Shown: in pieces, positions 21,589 through 33,700 of the stretch
Layout of the letters: every line of letters starts with the position of its first letter
How positions within the stretch are numbered: position 1 is the stretch's first letter
Assembly: GCA_037178855.1 (NCBI GenBank)
Contig: JASJZC010000006.1
Location: 9,652,501 to 9,716,500 of the forward strand
Length of the DNA stretch: 64,000 nt
Reading direction: 5' to 3'
From: Oscheius sp. JU75
Taxonomy: Eukaryota; Nematoda; Chromadorea; Rhabditida; Rhabditidae
Translations under genes and position numbers: made by a program
The notes under the pieces: model-generated
The model's database searches: none
Told to the model about the DNA's origin: nothing
What the model saw: only the letters and a program-made list of their open reading frames with translations

Positions 21589-24500
21589 ATGCAGCAAAAT
21601 AGCAGTGGTCCAGGACCTCGCCCAAAAGTTGAGCCACAGTACGTGAGAGTGAGTTTCTTTGTTATTTTTATAATTTTAGGCGTGTCTAGGGCTGACTGTT
21701 GGATTAATTTTAAAGATAAGCGAGAAAAACGCACAAAAAATTGGCTGAAAATGCGTGAAGAATGGATTTGGAAGCTCTCGAGAAGTTTCTATTGAGAGTT
21801 TCAATGAAAGGGACAGTCTGCTCGTATTTTTCGATATGCTAGGATCATTTTCTCTCCCTAAAAACATATTTTCCGTAGTCTATAGCAAAATTTGTCTCTG
21901 TAGGGCGTAGAGCCTCGATCACAACATTTCTGGTTGTTTTCCTCGTCAAACTTAGTAAAAAGTAATGAAAATGCCGGAAGTGCATGAAATTTTAACTAAC
22001 ATGGAAGAAAAAACGAAATCTTTGTCTATGGAAGTTGTCTAATGCCGAACGCAGCTCATTAGAACATTTAATCAGTAACTTCGACTACTTTTCATCCTTC
22101 ATTCACTTGTTTTTTTTTCCAGTTCGTCGGTGACTCCGTCGGCGTCGTGAATCTCACCCCAAACGCACTTCAAATTCTATCAGACCACGTGAGTTTTACC
22201 TTTTTTTCTCTTAAAAAACACTCGAGTATAGGTTACCCAGCTCCTAATGAAAATCATCACAAACAGCAAACAGTACACGCTCCATGGACGACGGACAAGG
22301 CTGCACGGGGAGGACATTGAAGCCGCTGTCAAACAGCTCAAATTGAATGTAATTAGGCTATTCTCTTGTTTTTTAGTTCAAATTTCAGCTTCCATGCAGT
22401 CTATCTCTGAAGAAAAGTCCCCAGTTCCGACAATTCACCACGCCGTCCGGAGAAGAGCTCTATGTTAGGGAGGAATACGATGTGGAAGTGGCCACAGTGG
22501 CCGAAGAACAAAAACCCAAGTTTGTCGCGGAATCGTACATGAAATGTAGGTACTTCTGGGGGTGCCACGTGGACTATAGTGGTACTGTAGCTTTGCTCGG
22601 AGACCTGAAAGATGAACAAAGATTCTATAAACTAGACAACTTTTTATCCTAGGACCCATGTCTTTTTCGCACGGCGTGTCACGGGCGTTTACAAAAACAG
22701 CCAAAGTGCGGCGCTGCTCTGATTATTAAAGTACCAAACGTCCTTTTTACTAAAATATGAGCGGATTACTGATGTTTTTTTAATGTTCAAGAACGCAAAA
22801 CAGGAATTTTCAAAGTTCGAACGCCCGCCATCGCTATAATATTCTGACCACGGGCGGGATCGAACCCTTAGTCCCACGCCCACAAACTCTCAGTTTACAA
22901 TTGGCTAGAGGCAGAGGACGATGTAATAAAAATTTTTAATTGTTTTTTTCTAGCTCACTGGCTCGCCTATGATGGTAAATTGGCTCTAGTCCCCGAAAAT
23001 GTTCGCCCGGTGAAAGAGGAAGAAGAGGACGATCTGGTGACAAATGGGGAATCTTCGAAGGCTGCGGCTATCACGTCTAGGTAGGCGTTTTCTTTTTCAC
23101 AATGAATAGAGCCCGAGATCAGTCTTTTACTTCATTTCTACTTGCAAACTCTATCTTTTTCAGAAGAGAAACAGCCGGTGGCCACCAAGGTGCTTCAGTC
23201 TCCTTCCGTCAGAGCAGTCGCAACGTACAGACGAAAGAACACATCCAGATTAAGGCCCCCATCGTCGAGTCGCTTTCTGTGGTATATTTTTTTAAATTCT
23301 AGGCTAGAATTTCCAGCTCAGAGTTTGCCTCTTTGCTAATTAAGTACCTTTACCTGCCAAAATTTGCCTTCATGGCTCAGTCGGTCATAGTATATTTCCA
23401 ACGGTGAGATCACCTGATGTTCGCGACAATTTTAGAAGAGAAATTTTGTTTCACGGCCCTCATTTTTTTTCAGCCGTATTCAAACGGGGGACCTGTATAG
23501 GCTTGTTTCAAGAGGAATTTCAGGAACAACAACTCTACATCAAAGAAATCGTGGAAGCTGTGGTCGGAACTGACGAGCAGAGACGAATAGCCGCCTTGTA
23601 TTCTCTCGAATCCGACACGGGCTTGCAGCCAATTTTGCCCAAATTGTCTAGGCTCGTCAGTCACGCGGTAAGAGACGGTTTTTTTTTCAACTAGGGATCT
23701 AAGGATTATGCAAATAGTGTTCAAAAATTTTTTTGCGGCAATCGCGTCCGAACTGACAACGTTGGCAGCGCTTGGTATCTGTTTCGAATCCCCGCCGGTG
23801 CAATCCGCGATACACTTTTTTTTTTGGACATTTGCTGGTCGAAGACGAGGTTTTCAAGCTTTGTGATGTACTGTAACGTCGTAGTGCAAATCGAGGGCTA
23901 CAACTTTGTAGAATAATAAAATGCCGAGAAGACTCGCCTTCTATGTGAAAATCTACCTCCAAACTTAAAGTAGTGTGATACTAATTGAAGACACTCTTCG
24001 AGCCGAAAAAGGCGTAAAATGCACTGACGGGAATTGAACCAAGCACTAACCGCTCCCAATGCTGCTTGACCTGCCATATCGGACGCGATCGCAACAAATG
24101 ATCTCGCGAACAATGTTTGTGATACGGGGATGGCCCTTCCACGTCAAAATCATCACTTTTCAGGTCCGTTTCAACATTCTAGCTCAAAGCATGCCCCTCG
24201 TGATATATCTGATCCGGATCTACAAATCCTTCTCCCTCAACACATCTCTGAAACTGGAAAATGTGGTCAGTTTTTTCTCTATTTTGGCGTCTGATTCAAA
24301 TTTTCAGCTCCACGAAATGATCCCAACCATGCTCAGTTGCATCCTGTGTGCCAATTTGTGCAGGCCGGAAAACGAAAATCACTGGGCTCTGCGCGATTTT
24401 GCCGGCAAGACCCTCTGCGCTGTTGTGAAGTTAGTTTCCCGCCTTTTTTACAGTTTTCATTAAAATTTCAGCAAGCATGGAAACGGAGAAGTTCGTGAGC

Positions 24501-25055
24501 GGGCGCTGAGAGTAATCAAGCAGGCCTGGGAGGATCCAGCCTCGACGATACCGGTCAAATTCGGGTGTATCTTCCCCCTGTTGGAGTTTCTCACCTACGA
24601 CGATGTAAGTTCTTTTACTTCTTCGAAAGCACCGGCTCCCGCGAGATCTAAGTGCAGGTTTTTTTTTGACAAACCTAGGGTGCTGTTTGGTAAATGTAGC
24701 TAAAAATTTGGATAAACTGGCCCGTAGGAAGTCTTTTCACAAGCCTGTTCATATTTGACGCTAATTACCCTCGTATTTCAGCCTTTCAACACCAAGTTCC
24801 TGAACGAGGTCAAGTCTCTTCACAACCTCTGCTCTAGCATGCAAAACAACCCCGATAAACCACAAGTCGAACGCTCAACCGGGACTAGGGTCACCAATCA
24901 GCTCTTGGTATGTACTTAACCACTTATTTTATGTCTTTTTTTGCAATATTTAGAAGGCCGAAATTGCTCAGAAGCTTCTAGAACGCAACGAGAAGGTCCG
25001 AACCAAGTTGCAGCTGCTCGGACGACGGTCCGAGGATGGTACGGAAATTAGGTAG
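21589..25055 (+). CDS. TAF6-like TFIID subunit, short diverged paralogue
   Basis: Twelve exons (21589-21648, 22123-22188, 22232-22348, 22389-22545, 22954-23080, 23164-23281, 23524-23667, 24164-24265, 24308-24429, 24472-24604, 24782-24907, 24954-25055) give 457 residues. The N-terminal histone-fold region (VGDSVGVVNLTPNALQILSD to HGEDIEAAVKQL) is followed by the linker SHWLAYDGKLALVPEN and the TAF6 C-terminal HEAT-like domain: EQQLYIKEIVEAVVG, RFNILAQSMPLVIYLIR and NENHWALRDFAGKTL. TAF6 pairs with TAF9 in TFIID. This copy is shorter and more diverged than the tandem gene at 25710-29736, yet shares intron positions with it (phase-1 intron before HWLA, intron before LHE). Inference: a tandem duplicate that may be a specialised or germline TAF6, or may be decaying, though no inactivating lesion is visible. 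Intergenic tRNA relics lie in its introns. Confidence 0.9.
22850..22912 (-). repeat. tRNA-derived relic
   Basis: The minus strand has CTCTAGCCAATTGTAAACTG (A box) and GGGTTCGATCCCGCCC (B box), one of the best-preserved relics in the window, in an intron of the short TAF6 gene. Confidence 0.5.
24023..24082 (-). repeat. tRNA-derived relic
   Basis: The minus strand reads TATGGCAGGTCAAGCAGC then GGTTCAATTCCCGTCAGTGC, with A- and B-box spacing like a tRNA but poor stems. Intron of the short TAF6 gene. Confidence 0.5.
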
Positions 25056-25709
25056 CTGCTGGTAGTCCCCTTCCCTTTAAACATAGTCTTTCCCACCGAA
25101 TTTCAATTCCAAAAACGAGCGGGTACCCCCTTTCTCAACAATTTTACGTGTACTTCTCCGACGCCTTCCCCCATCCAAAAAACCTCAATATATAGTCAAA
25201 AAACTGGGTTCTAAGTCCTCACCGTGTTGTGTTTTTCCTATGCATTTTTACTGCAGTCTGTTAGCTGGAAAATGGCGCAAAGTTTGAATTATTTGGCGGA
25301 AAAATTGTGGTAGGAAAAAGCGCGCTAAATTGAAGTCTCACTCACAAATCATCATGAAATGTTTGGAAACTTCAAATTGCCGCGCATTCTCTTCTCCGTT
25401 TTTACCGTCAAGGAATCAAAATTTCCACTCATTTTTCGTGCTAGTAGATCATAATTCTCTTAACATTTAATGGTCTCCAAGGCGTTGATCGTCCCCATAT
25501 AGTTTTTATTTATTGTGCCCAACCCACCGTCTAATAAGTTCCGTTTTATTCCAAATTTTGTGTGTACATTTATCATACCTTTAGGAGACATTATAGACTA
25601 TATTTATTATAAATTTTTAACCATGTTTTATGATTTATAATATGCAAGGTCCCACCCTTGATTTATACTTCTTAATCCTTTTTAAATTTACAAAATTGGC
25701 TCTAGTTGC
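25056..25709. other. Spacer between the two TAF6 genes
   Basis: AT-rich, 654 bases, with no gene or recognised repeat. It must carry the 3' end of the first copy and, if the second has its own promoter, that promoter. GGCTCTAG occurs four bases before the second ATG. Confidence 0.5.
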
Positions 25710-28700
25710 ATGGTCCCGCGGGTTCAGATGAGCAAGGACCTGACTGCAGTTAACGGAATTCCGGATGGTTAGTACATTTTTTGTAAATTGTGATCAAAAA
25801 ATATTGCAGACGACGCACAGCCATCCACATCCACGGCCAATTTCGGGGATGCTGGCTACGTGCGAAGGATCAGTGCGGTTTTGGGTATTGAGCCCGGAGA
25901 GTTGTCGGATAAAGGTAACTTTTACAGAAAGTGACGAAAAATGCGTATTTTAGCGATCCAAGATATCAACAGTAACGTCTCCTACGTACTGCGGAGTGTG
26001 ATAGCCGGAAGTCTGCGCTTTGCGAATCATTCGCGAAGGACACGAGTGCTGCCGGAAGATGTCGATGCACATCTTGCTTTAGAGCGGAAGCCGGTACGTT
26101 TTTCATACTGTAGAAAGATTAAATGGCCTTGGTAGCGCAGGAATCTGATACTACGACGCTATTTTTAAAGCGAGCCTTATCCTCTTATCTCCTTGTCAAT
26201 AGTATCGGTTTTTACTTCTGCGCAACTTCCAAGCGGATGCGTTAACCACTAGGCCGGTTTTTTCTAAATTGACTGACAGGGGAAGAGAGCTGTGCAGTTT
26301 GAAATGGGAAAAGAGAACGGAAAAAAAGACGATAGTTACCGGCTAGCCATTAGAGAGTATAGATTCAGAGAGCACATTAAAGATTGAAGTAGTTTAAACA
26401 TTCCTTTACAGGTCCTTTACGGCTTCAAACCACGCGACCTGACTGCTCTTCGTCTAGCCGGCTCCGGAGGACGAGACGTCTTTGTGGAAGAGGACAAAGA
26501 AATCGAGTTGGCGCCGATCTACACAGCCTCGGCTTCTAAAATCCCACCTATTCCTTCAATACGATGTAAGCAGTTTATAGCTCTTACGGTCTCTGGCCGT
26601 GTGTTCGCATCGCCGTCGCAGCCGTACTTAATAGCTCAGGGGCTACCTCGTTTATAAATCTGAAAGACTCTGGTTCGACCCATGTCGATGTTTTTTTTAG
26701 GCGGAAAAGCTAGCTAGTAACTAAACCTGCGATTTTTCAGCCCACTGGCTCGCAATCGACGGCGAGCAGCCGGCAGTCCCCGAGAATCCCGTGCCTTATA
26801 AACGCGAGTCGAAGGAGGGCAGCACGGAGGCTACGACTAGGGAGGACGACATCCAGGTTCTTTCCTTTTTTCGGCCAAAAATAACATAATTTAGGAGGAA
26901 ACGAACCGCCTACTAAACATAATCCGCGGCCCGAAGGCGACGGAGAGCGTAAATGTGAAGACGACAACGACACACAGTCTCAGCCTGGAGCAGCAGGTCT
27001 ACTACAAGGAGATCACGGAGGCTATAATGGGCGGCGACGACCACAAGCGCACGGAAGCCCTGCACTCGCTGAGAACAGACTCGGGAATTCAGTCGCTCGT
27101 TGGAAGATTTTCGGTGGCTGTTGCTGAGGGCGTCCGCTGCAACATCGTCCAGCACAATCTGGCCTTTCTGATCTATCTGATGCGTCTCGTGCAGAGTCTC
27201 GTACAAAATTCGGCGCTCAGCGTGGATAAATGGGTTAGTTTCTTTCTTAACTGTTGTCCGCCGCGTCTCTAGGAGCCGGAAGCCGAAAGTACATGTTCTG
27301 GGGAAGCCGGGATCGATTCCCGAGGTTTACTTTTTTGTAAAGTCCCATTTTGTAGGGATTCCTGAGCAAAGTAATTATATAAATGCTATTTGGATGTTTC
27401 CAGCCTCCAAAGCACGATTGCGCGATACCAAAAATTCTGATTGATACCGATACTTTTCGAATCCAGGTATCGTATCAAAAAACGATCCCGATACCTAAGT
27501 ATTGGACGTTTCGATACCGATACGATAGTATCGTGCAACCCTGCTCTAAACAGTCTAAAAGCAGCGGTTGGAGGATTCGAATCCTCGACCTATTTTCGAA
27601 CATTTTCCAAGCGTGCACTTTACCACTGCGAATTTTTTTCTATCTGCCCGTAGAAAAAACTTATTGCCGAAAAACGTTTTTTGGCGCGATTTTGAAAGCT
27701 AATATTTTGAGAAGAACAATACATGGAAAGTATTCCCCAGGTGTGCAATTGACACATTTTCAAGAGCCTTGGCCCTAAAGCATATAACCAACCTCGCCGA
27801 ATCACATTTCTTTAAGCTGAGCCATTTTCGCTCGCAAAGTTGAAGCGTATAACTGTGAGGCTATCTCCAAAAATGTAAAATTGAAGCTATCACCCCTAAA
27901 TTTCGGTTTTTCAGTTACACGAGTTCCTGCCCTCGATTCTGTCCTGCATCCTGAGCCGACAGGTCTGTACTCGGCCCGAGTCGGACAATCACTGGGCTCT
28001 GCGCGAATTTGCCGGTCGCCTACTGGTCGACGTGTGCCGAAAGCACCAGGGCACGGATATTCAGTCCCGTGTGATCAAGGTCCTTACCAAGGCCTGGCTC
28101 GACCCGAATGCCTCAATGTCCACAATCTATGGCTCTCTCTACACCATGGATCATTTCGGACCTGAGGTACCTTTTCCTAGTTTTCTTCTTTGAAACAAAG
28201 AACAACTTTTTAGACGGTTCGCTCCGTAGTCCTGCCGATGATTCCGGGACTCTACGAGCTGGTGGAGGCTGCCCTGACGGACAGGTCGGATCAGGGAGAG
28301 CGCCTCGCAGCTGACCGACTGAATGGCTATACCACGAAGATGCTCGTGACGCATATTCGTAGCATGCGGCCGGTCAACTTGACCTCGTACCAGGACTATG
28401 TCGACGTGCTGGGAGGATTCGCGGATAGCGTATATAGGTAGGATTTTTTTCACGTATTACAAGCGACAGAATAACGTTGAATAGGTCAAGAGAACTGTCC
28501 GAAGCAAAATAGAGAGCCAGGGTGTAAGAGAAACATAATAAAAACTAAGGGTGTAAAGTGCCCAGAGGGTAAGAGTCTAGGTGCAAACCAGGGGGGGCTG
28601 TAGACTTAGAAACCGGAAATCCAAAACAGTTAGACAAGAGTCAGAAGCAGAGACGGTAAGTCGGTTTCTGAACCTTTCTTTCCCTGACTACCAGTCATAT

Positions 28701-29736
28701 TCAGTAAGACTTCCAGTGAAAACTGAAGCATTGCCTCAGAAAAACCTTCATAAAGTCCTTGGATAGTACGGAAAACAAAGCCCCAGAGTCAGGTACTTTT
28801 GGTCAAAACACTGATCTAAAAAAACTAGGCATGGTTTGACCTATAGTTCTACTTTTTTCAACGCCAGTCCAGGCTGATCGACTAAAAGGCCTACTTATTT
28901 GAATAAAAGTGTTACGAGGTTATATGACGAGGCAGTTCTGGCTAAAAACTCATCTTGAGAACTTTTTTCGGTATTGGTTACATGGGAAGACAGTAACGGA
29001 CATGTTGTTAGAGGTTGAAAAAAGTAGACACTGGGTATAGCAATATGAAAGAGTCACCAAAGGACAGCTACTCGCCGACGGTCGAGAATCATAGGCAAAG
29101 AGATAGAGACAGTAAATCGGTCCCTGATCCATTTTTTGCCTGTCTACCCGTTCCGGTTCTTTGACTCATTCTCTTTGACCGCCTGAACACCCTATTCAGT
29201 AAGAAACCCAGTTAAAACAAAAGTCTTTGCGGCAAAGAACACAAACCTTGACCAGTACTGAAAGAACAATTTGACTCGAACATGAGGCTAGGTTGACCGG
29301 GGTAGTAGCAGTAAAAATGGGCGGGAAACGATTTTGTACAGACATCCCACTCACAGACAGCTAGAGAATGTTTGGTCAAAACCCCAAAAAATTTGGCTTT
29401 GATAATTTCAAAATACGAACAAACTCGCCTGTAAACAGTTTTACTCCATTGCTTAACCTCGCAATTTCAGAGTGGTTTCGGGCGACGCGCCAGTGACTCG
29501 AACAGTTCCGGTCCCAAGAGGACCTCCGAGCAGACCTGTGCCGAGAGCCACGCCCACTTTTGTGACCCAGCCACGCGGTAATGTTCCAGGCCGACTGCTG
29601 ACCAATGGGAATCATCAGGTTTTTTTGTTGCTTAAAATACCGTAACTTGCATTTGTAGGCGCGATACAGTACTCCGAATCTGGTACGACGACCGCCGTCC
29701 AATGCGTCGGGCTCGTCACGTCCTGGCCAAATTTAG
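25710..29736 (+). CDS. TAF6, TFIID subunit, long paralogue
   Basis: Ten exons (25710-25767, 25810-25914, 25954-26093, 26412-26565, 26741-26856, 26895-27233, 27915-28166, 28214-28437, 29471-29618, 29659-29736) encode 537 residues. The histone fold (YVRRISAVLGIEPGELSDK, DINSNVSYVLRSVIAGSLRF, RVLPEDVDAHLALERKP) is followed by LYGFKPRDL, HWLAIDGEQPAVPENP and the C-terminal domain: EQQVYYKEITEAIMGGDDHK, LAFLIYLMRLVQSL, SDNHWALREFAGRLL. A Pro/Arg-rich tail ends RPGQI. The match to general TAF6 is stronger than for the tandem copy upstream, so this is probably the housekeeping gene. TAF6 and TAF9 form a histone-like pair in TFIID that helps position RNA polymerase II. Long introns carry tRNA relics and GTATCG-type repeats. 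Confidence 0.94.
26625..26687 (+). repeat. tRNA-derived relic
   Basis: The plus strand reads ACTTAATAGCTCAGGGGCTA (A box) and CTGGTTCGACCCATG (B box), 38 bases apart, in a TAF6 intron. Confidence 0.5.
27420..27545 (+). repeat. GTATCG/CGATAC-rich repeat
   Basis: Repeated units such as GATACCGATAC, GTATCGTATC, CGATACCGATACGATAGTA and GTATCGTGCAACCCTG form many overlapping inverted and direct matches. It resembles the decayed ends of a DNA-transposon-derived element. It lies in a TAF6 intron. Confidence 0.55.
27561..27630 (-). repeat. tRNA-derived relic with palindromic B box
   Basis: The minus strand has CGCAGTGGTAAAGTGC (A box) and the palindrome GAGGATTCGAATCCTC (B box / T arm). Confidence 0.5.
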
Positions 29737-30732
29737 CCTTTGATCCTCCTCCAAGCCAAAGCCCCCGGTGATATTCCTCGCGCTTTCCAGCATATTGTTA
29801 CCTCCTTAGGGATTTTTTTTTTCGATTTTTCCGTTCATCAGGTATCTCAGCACAGTCCGATGCTCAAACCCATATGTTACTTTCGATTTCTGACCCCTCC
29901 TCCACCCATTTTTACCGTATTACATATCCCCCAAAATCCATTCTTCAATTCCTTGATCCCTCCCTCTTCCCCTCATTTTTTCCTACTTGACAATAAGCAG
30001 AGTTTATTAGTAAACGTGTTTTGTGGCGAGATATGTGTGTGAGGTAGAGAGAGAAAGCGTGAGCTTATGTGGTAAGCCTTGCCAAATCAACAGGATCTAT
30101 GCGCCACTTCCAAAGTCTATGGGCAGCAACCTATACGACAACACAGGCGGAACTAAGGATGGCAGCTGGCTTTTTGCGTCTTTTTGCATGCCAATCCCCA
30201 CAAATATGGATACAGATTGTAGACAATCGGAGCTATGGACCCAGAATCTAGATTATGGACAGTCCAGAATAAGGTCCACATTTACGAAATTCGATAAATT
30301 CTCGAATTTCGGATTCTAAGTGGTATAATCTTGTAGAGCTCGACGAGTACAATAATGGTTTCAATAAAGAACAAGCTGCTTTAAGACAACTTCGCCGCCA
30401 ACGACGTTTTTCTTTCCAAGAGCAACCTTGAGTTTCAAAGTTGGCTTTCACCGGCCTACTTGACAATAACTGAATGTATATTATCCCTTCTGTTCCTTGG
30501 CCTCGGACAAAGATAAACAGACAAACAGTCTCCGCCACAGAAACCATCGTTCTTCAGATGGAAGAGATCGTGTCCGTCCAGACTGGATGGACCTATCTTT
30601 TACTGATCGTATCAGCTACAACTACGACCACATAGATCAAGATGGAGGAAACAGTTTAAATTATATTTATTATATAGGAATGATATCCGGCTGTACTCGC
30701 ACAAAAATACCCGCTTTTACCGTCTTCTAAAC
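29737..30732. other. Region between converging TAF6 and gcp-2
   Basis: No gene is supported. A segment near 30498-30560 (GGCCTCGGACAAAGATAAAC ... TCCGCCACAGAAACCATCG) resembles 52350-52415, suggesting another dispersed repeat. Confidence 0.45.
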
Positions 30733-33700
30733 TCATATATGTTCTCGGAGAGTCGCAATAGCACAATTGATCGAATGCTGGACGATGGTCAGCTGGAAGG
30801 CGATATCACGACCAGCTTTTACTCTCTGATCTTCAGTTTTTGCAGCTTCAAAGTCTTCGACAGCATCATAAACTCCAGCCATGACTTTCGAAGAGTACGC
30901 ATCTTTGTCTGAGAGGGAATATAGAACATGGCGAGAATGTGCAGCACTCGGAAGACCCCGGGGATTGATGAAACAGCGGTCAACACTAAAATAGATGATT
31001 ATGGAGGCCTAGAGATAAAACAACAGAGAGACAGAGACAATAACATCACTCACTTCATGATCCTCTCATTCACAGAATTCACCGATTTCGTGTCATAAGG
31101 ATTCTGCGAGAATGTGTACTTGGTGAAGGCCATGGTTCTCTCGAATTTCCGGGATATCTGGTAGAATTCCTAAACCATCTACTGTGGCCGGTTCCAAAAT
31201 ACCGCCCGCCCAACGCCTGCTAATTTCCCTCGCGTTCCAAGAACCACCCGAGCGGTAGGAGCACCGCCTGCGTTACCGCCAGGGCGGCGGTTGCCGCCCG
31301 CACCGCGAGACCGCCGCCTGTTCCATCTTGGAACGCGATTTGCCCGGGTGGTGGCCGGGACAGGCGGTCCAACGGGCGGTCTCTTGGAACCGGCCACTGG
31401 TTTTTTTTTCACTTAGATTGTACCTGAGCAGTGAGAGCAAAGTTGACTAGTTGTTCCTTAGCCGGGTCGATGGCTGCATCGTAATAGTATAAGGGATTAA
31501 TGGCCTCCTTCAGCTGTGGAATGTACTCTTTCAACATTGTCACAGCCAGCTCCGTTGTGTTCATCGGTAGCACAACCTCGTCCACGAAGACTCTGGCAAG
31601 TTCGGCCCAATACTGTCCGGTGGCTCTGTGAATACTGAAACCGTCTGAATCCAGGAGGTGCTCGTTGAGGAACGGCGTCTCATAGAGGGTATGGTACAGC
31701 GGATAAGTGTCCCTCGAAGTTTTGTTCAAAAAGTTAAAGTCCACGACGGGAACTCCAGCATAGTTGAGAAAAACGGAATGGTCTGAGCCTCCTCCGGGAA
31801 TGTTGATTTGGGGACGGGAACCGTCCTTAGAGGGAAATGTCTTGACCCAGCTATCGTAAAGAGTCTCACGACCTTTGGCTCTTTCCTTCTTGTTGGGATT
31901 CGGAATTCTCTTCGCCACTTCCATTGTGGCTTTGTAGAGGGAGGGTGTAGTTCGGACATTTCTAAAGATATTCTGTGATTCCCTTATATCCTCTATTATC
32001 TTATTAGCCCGCCCTATTCAGCCAGTCACTTTCTACTTTCTCTCCCGGTCATCTGTTACTTTCAATGGCTCCTAAACTTCTGTCGCCTTCATGCCCCTGT
32101 CGCTGTCATTTCTGCACCGTCTTCTAACTGCTTCTGTCAGTGTGCCTTCAAAAAAAGTGTAGGTCAAGGGATTTCCGATGGGGAAGTTAAGTTCAGTCAA
32201 AGTGAGATAACCCAAGCGGCGTCGGACCACAGTTTCTCCCATTTGACGGGACTTATATACCCGTTTAGGTGCAACCTTTCGAAACAGTACGGGACTGCGC
32301 TTTACTTTCTCTAGGGGCAGAGACCGAGAGAACACTGATAAAAGGAGTCTGTTGTTCCATTCGTTCAGCCGCAAACATTTCAAGCAGAGCTAGCGCCGAA
32401 TTCAAACTGGAGTTGTAGGCCCTGTCTCTGTCAATTTGAGCTTGTCCTGTCAATCTGCGTCATCCACTTTTTTACCTCACCCTGTCAAACTGTTCCTGTC
32501 GAAATCATCGTTCTTATGATGTCTTCGGTTTGAAATCCGACTTAGAACCGACTCTCTCGACAAGACAGGTATACAAGGCTGTGACACCTCAGTTCAGATT
32601 TCAACTTACAGAGAAGTATTTCCTTGCAGACAGTCCATGTTAAGGTAGATGACGGCTCGTTGGCGTAGAATCTCCGTGAACTCTTCCACAAACTCAGTCG
32701 ACCCAACCAGGCCGTATTCTTCAGCGTCCCAGGCAGTGAACATGATGGTTCTTGCTGTTTGTTTCGACTAGGACATGTCTATTGAACACGAACCTGGTCT
32801 CCACGTGGTCTGGTTAGTCGTCTCGACCATGGCTCTAGCAACCTCGGCCAGGATAGCTGTTCCAGAATTAGGATCCTGTGAGCCGTAGACCCAGGCATCG
32901 AAGTGGTTTCCTAAATATTCCTCAAATAAAAATTTAAGTTTTTTTTCACGTTACCAAGAATGACATATCGATCGGCCTCGTCGTGTCCCTTAATGTATCC
33001 TACTACGTTTCGAATTTTCTTGGTCTGAAGGTTGCTATAAACGTCGATCGTGAGCTTCTCCTGGCTGGCGAAACCGGGTCCCAGACGGTAGGTCACATTA
33101 ATTTTTCCTAAATTTACAGTGTTGATTCTTGACTCTCCCTCTCTGTCTCTCTGTCTCTGTGTCTCTCTGTCTCTATGTCTATCTGACCTTGCCAATCCAA
33201 TGGTACCGGTCTTCCTTGCAGTCTTTTGAAAATTTGATAGGCAGTAGTGTAGGAAACAGGAAGAGCAGGAATGGATGGAAGAATCCCATCCTTCTTGGCC
33301 TAGAAAAAAAATGGACTGTGGTTCACACAAGACCAACTTCTTCAATGTTCCTGCTACGGAACATTCCCTTCTTTGAGGGATAGAGAGGACTAAGTGGGTC
33401 CCCGTCTCCGTGCATGATAGATCCTCGCTGCACACCGTCGTGAGGCATCCAAAGTGTCTTTGGGTAGACCTTATCCAGCCCATCGAAGGCCACCTCGGCT
33501 GGATCAGAGTAAAGGATTGCTCCAATAGCTCCATTCGCTTGAGCCTCATGGACTTTATCTCCTCGGAAACCGTCTCCGTATCTCATCAAAGCTATTTTTC
33601 CCTGGAAGTTTTTCATTAAAAATATTCCAAAGAGTCCATGTCTCTGTCTCTCTGACTACCTGTCTCTCTACCTTTCTACCCTTCTGCCTCTCTGTTTCTC

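Noticed and set aside
32911-33549. 212-codon minus frame overlapping gcp-2
   Set aside because: It joins parts of three real exons and two introns in one frame by chance. The catalytic residues and phases support the separate exons listed for gcp-2.
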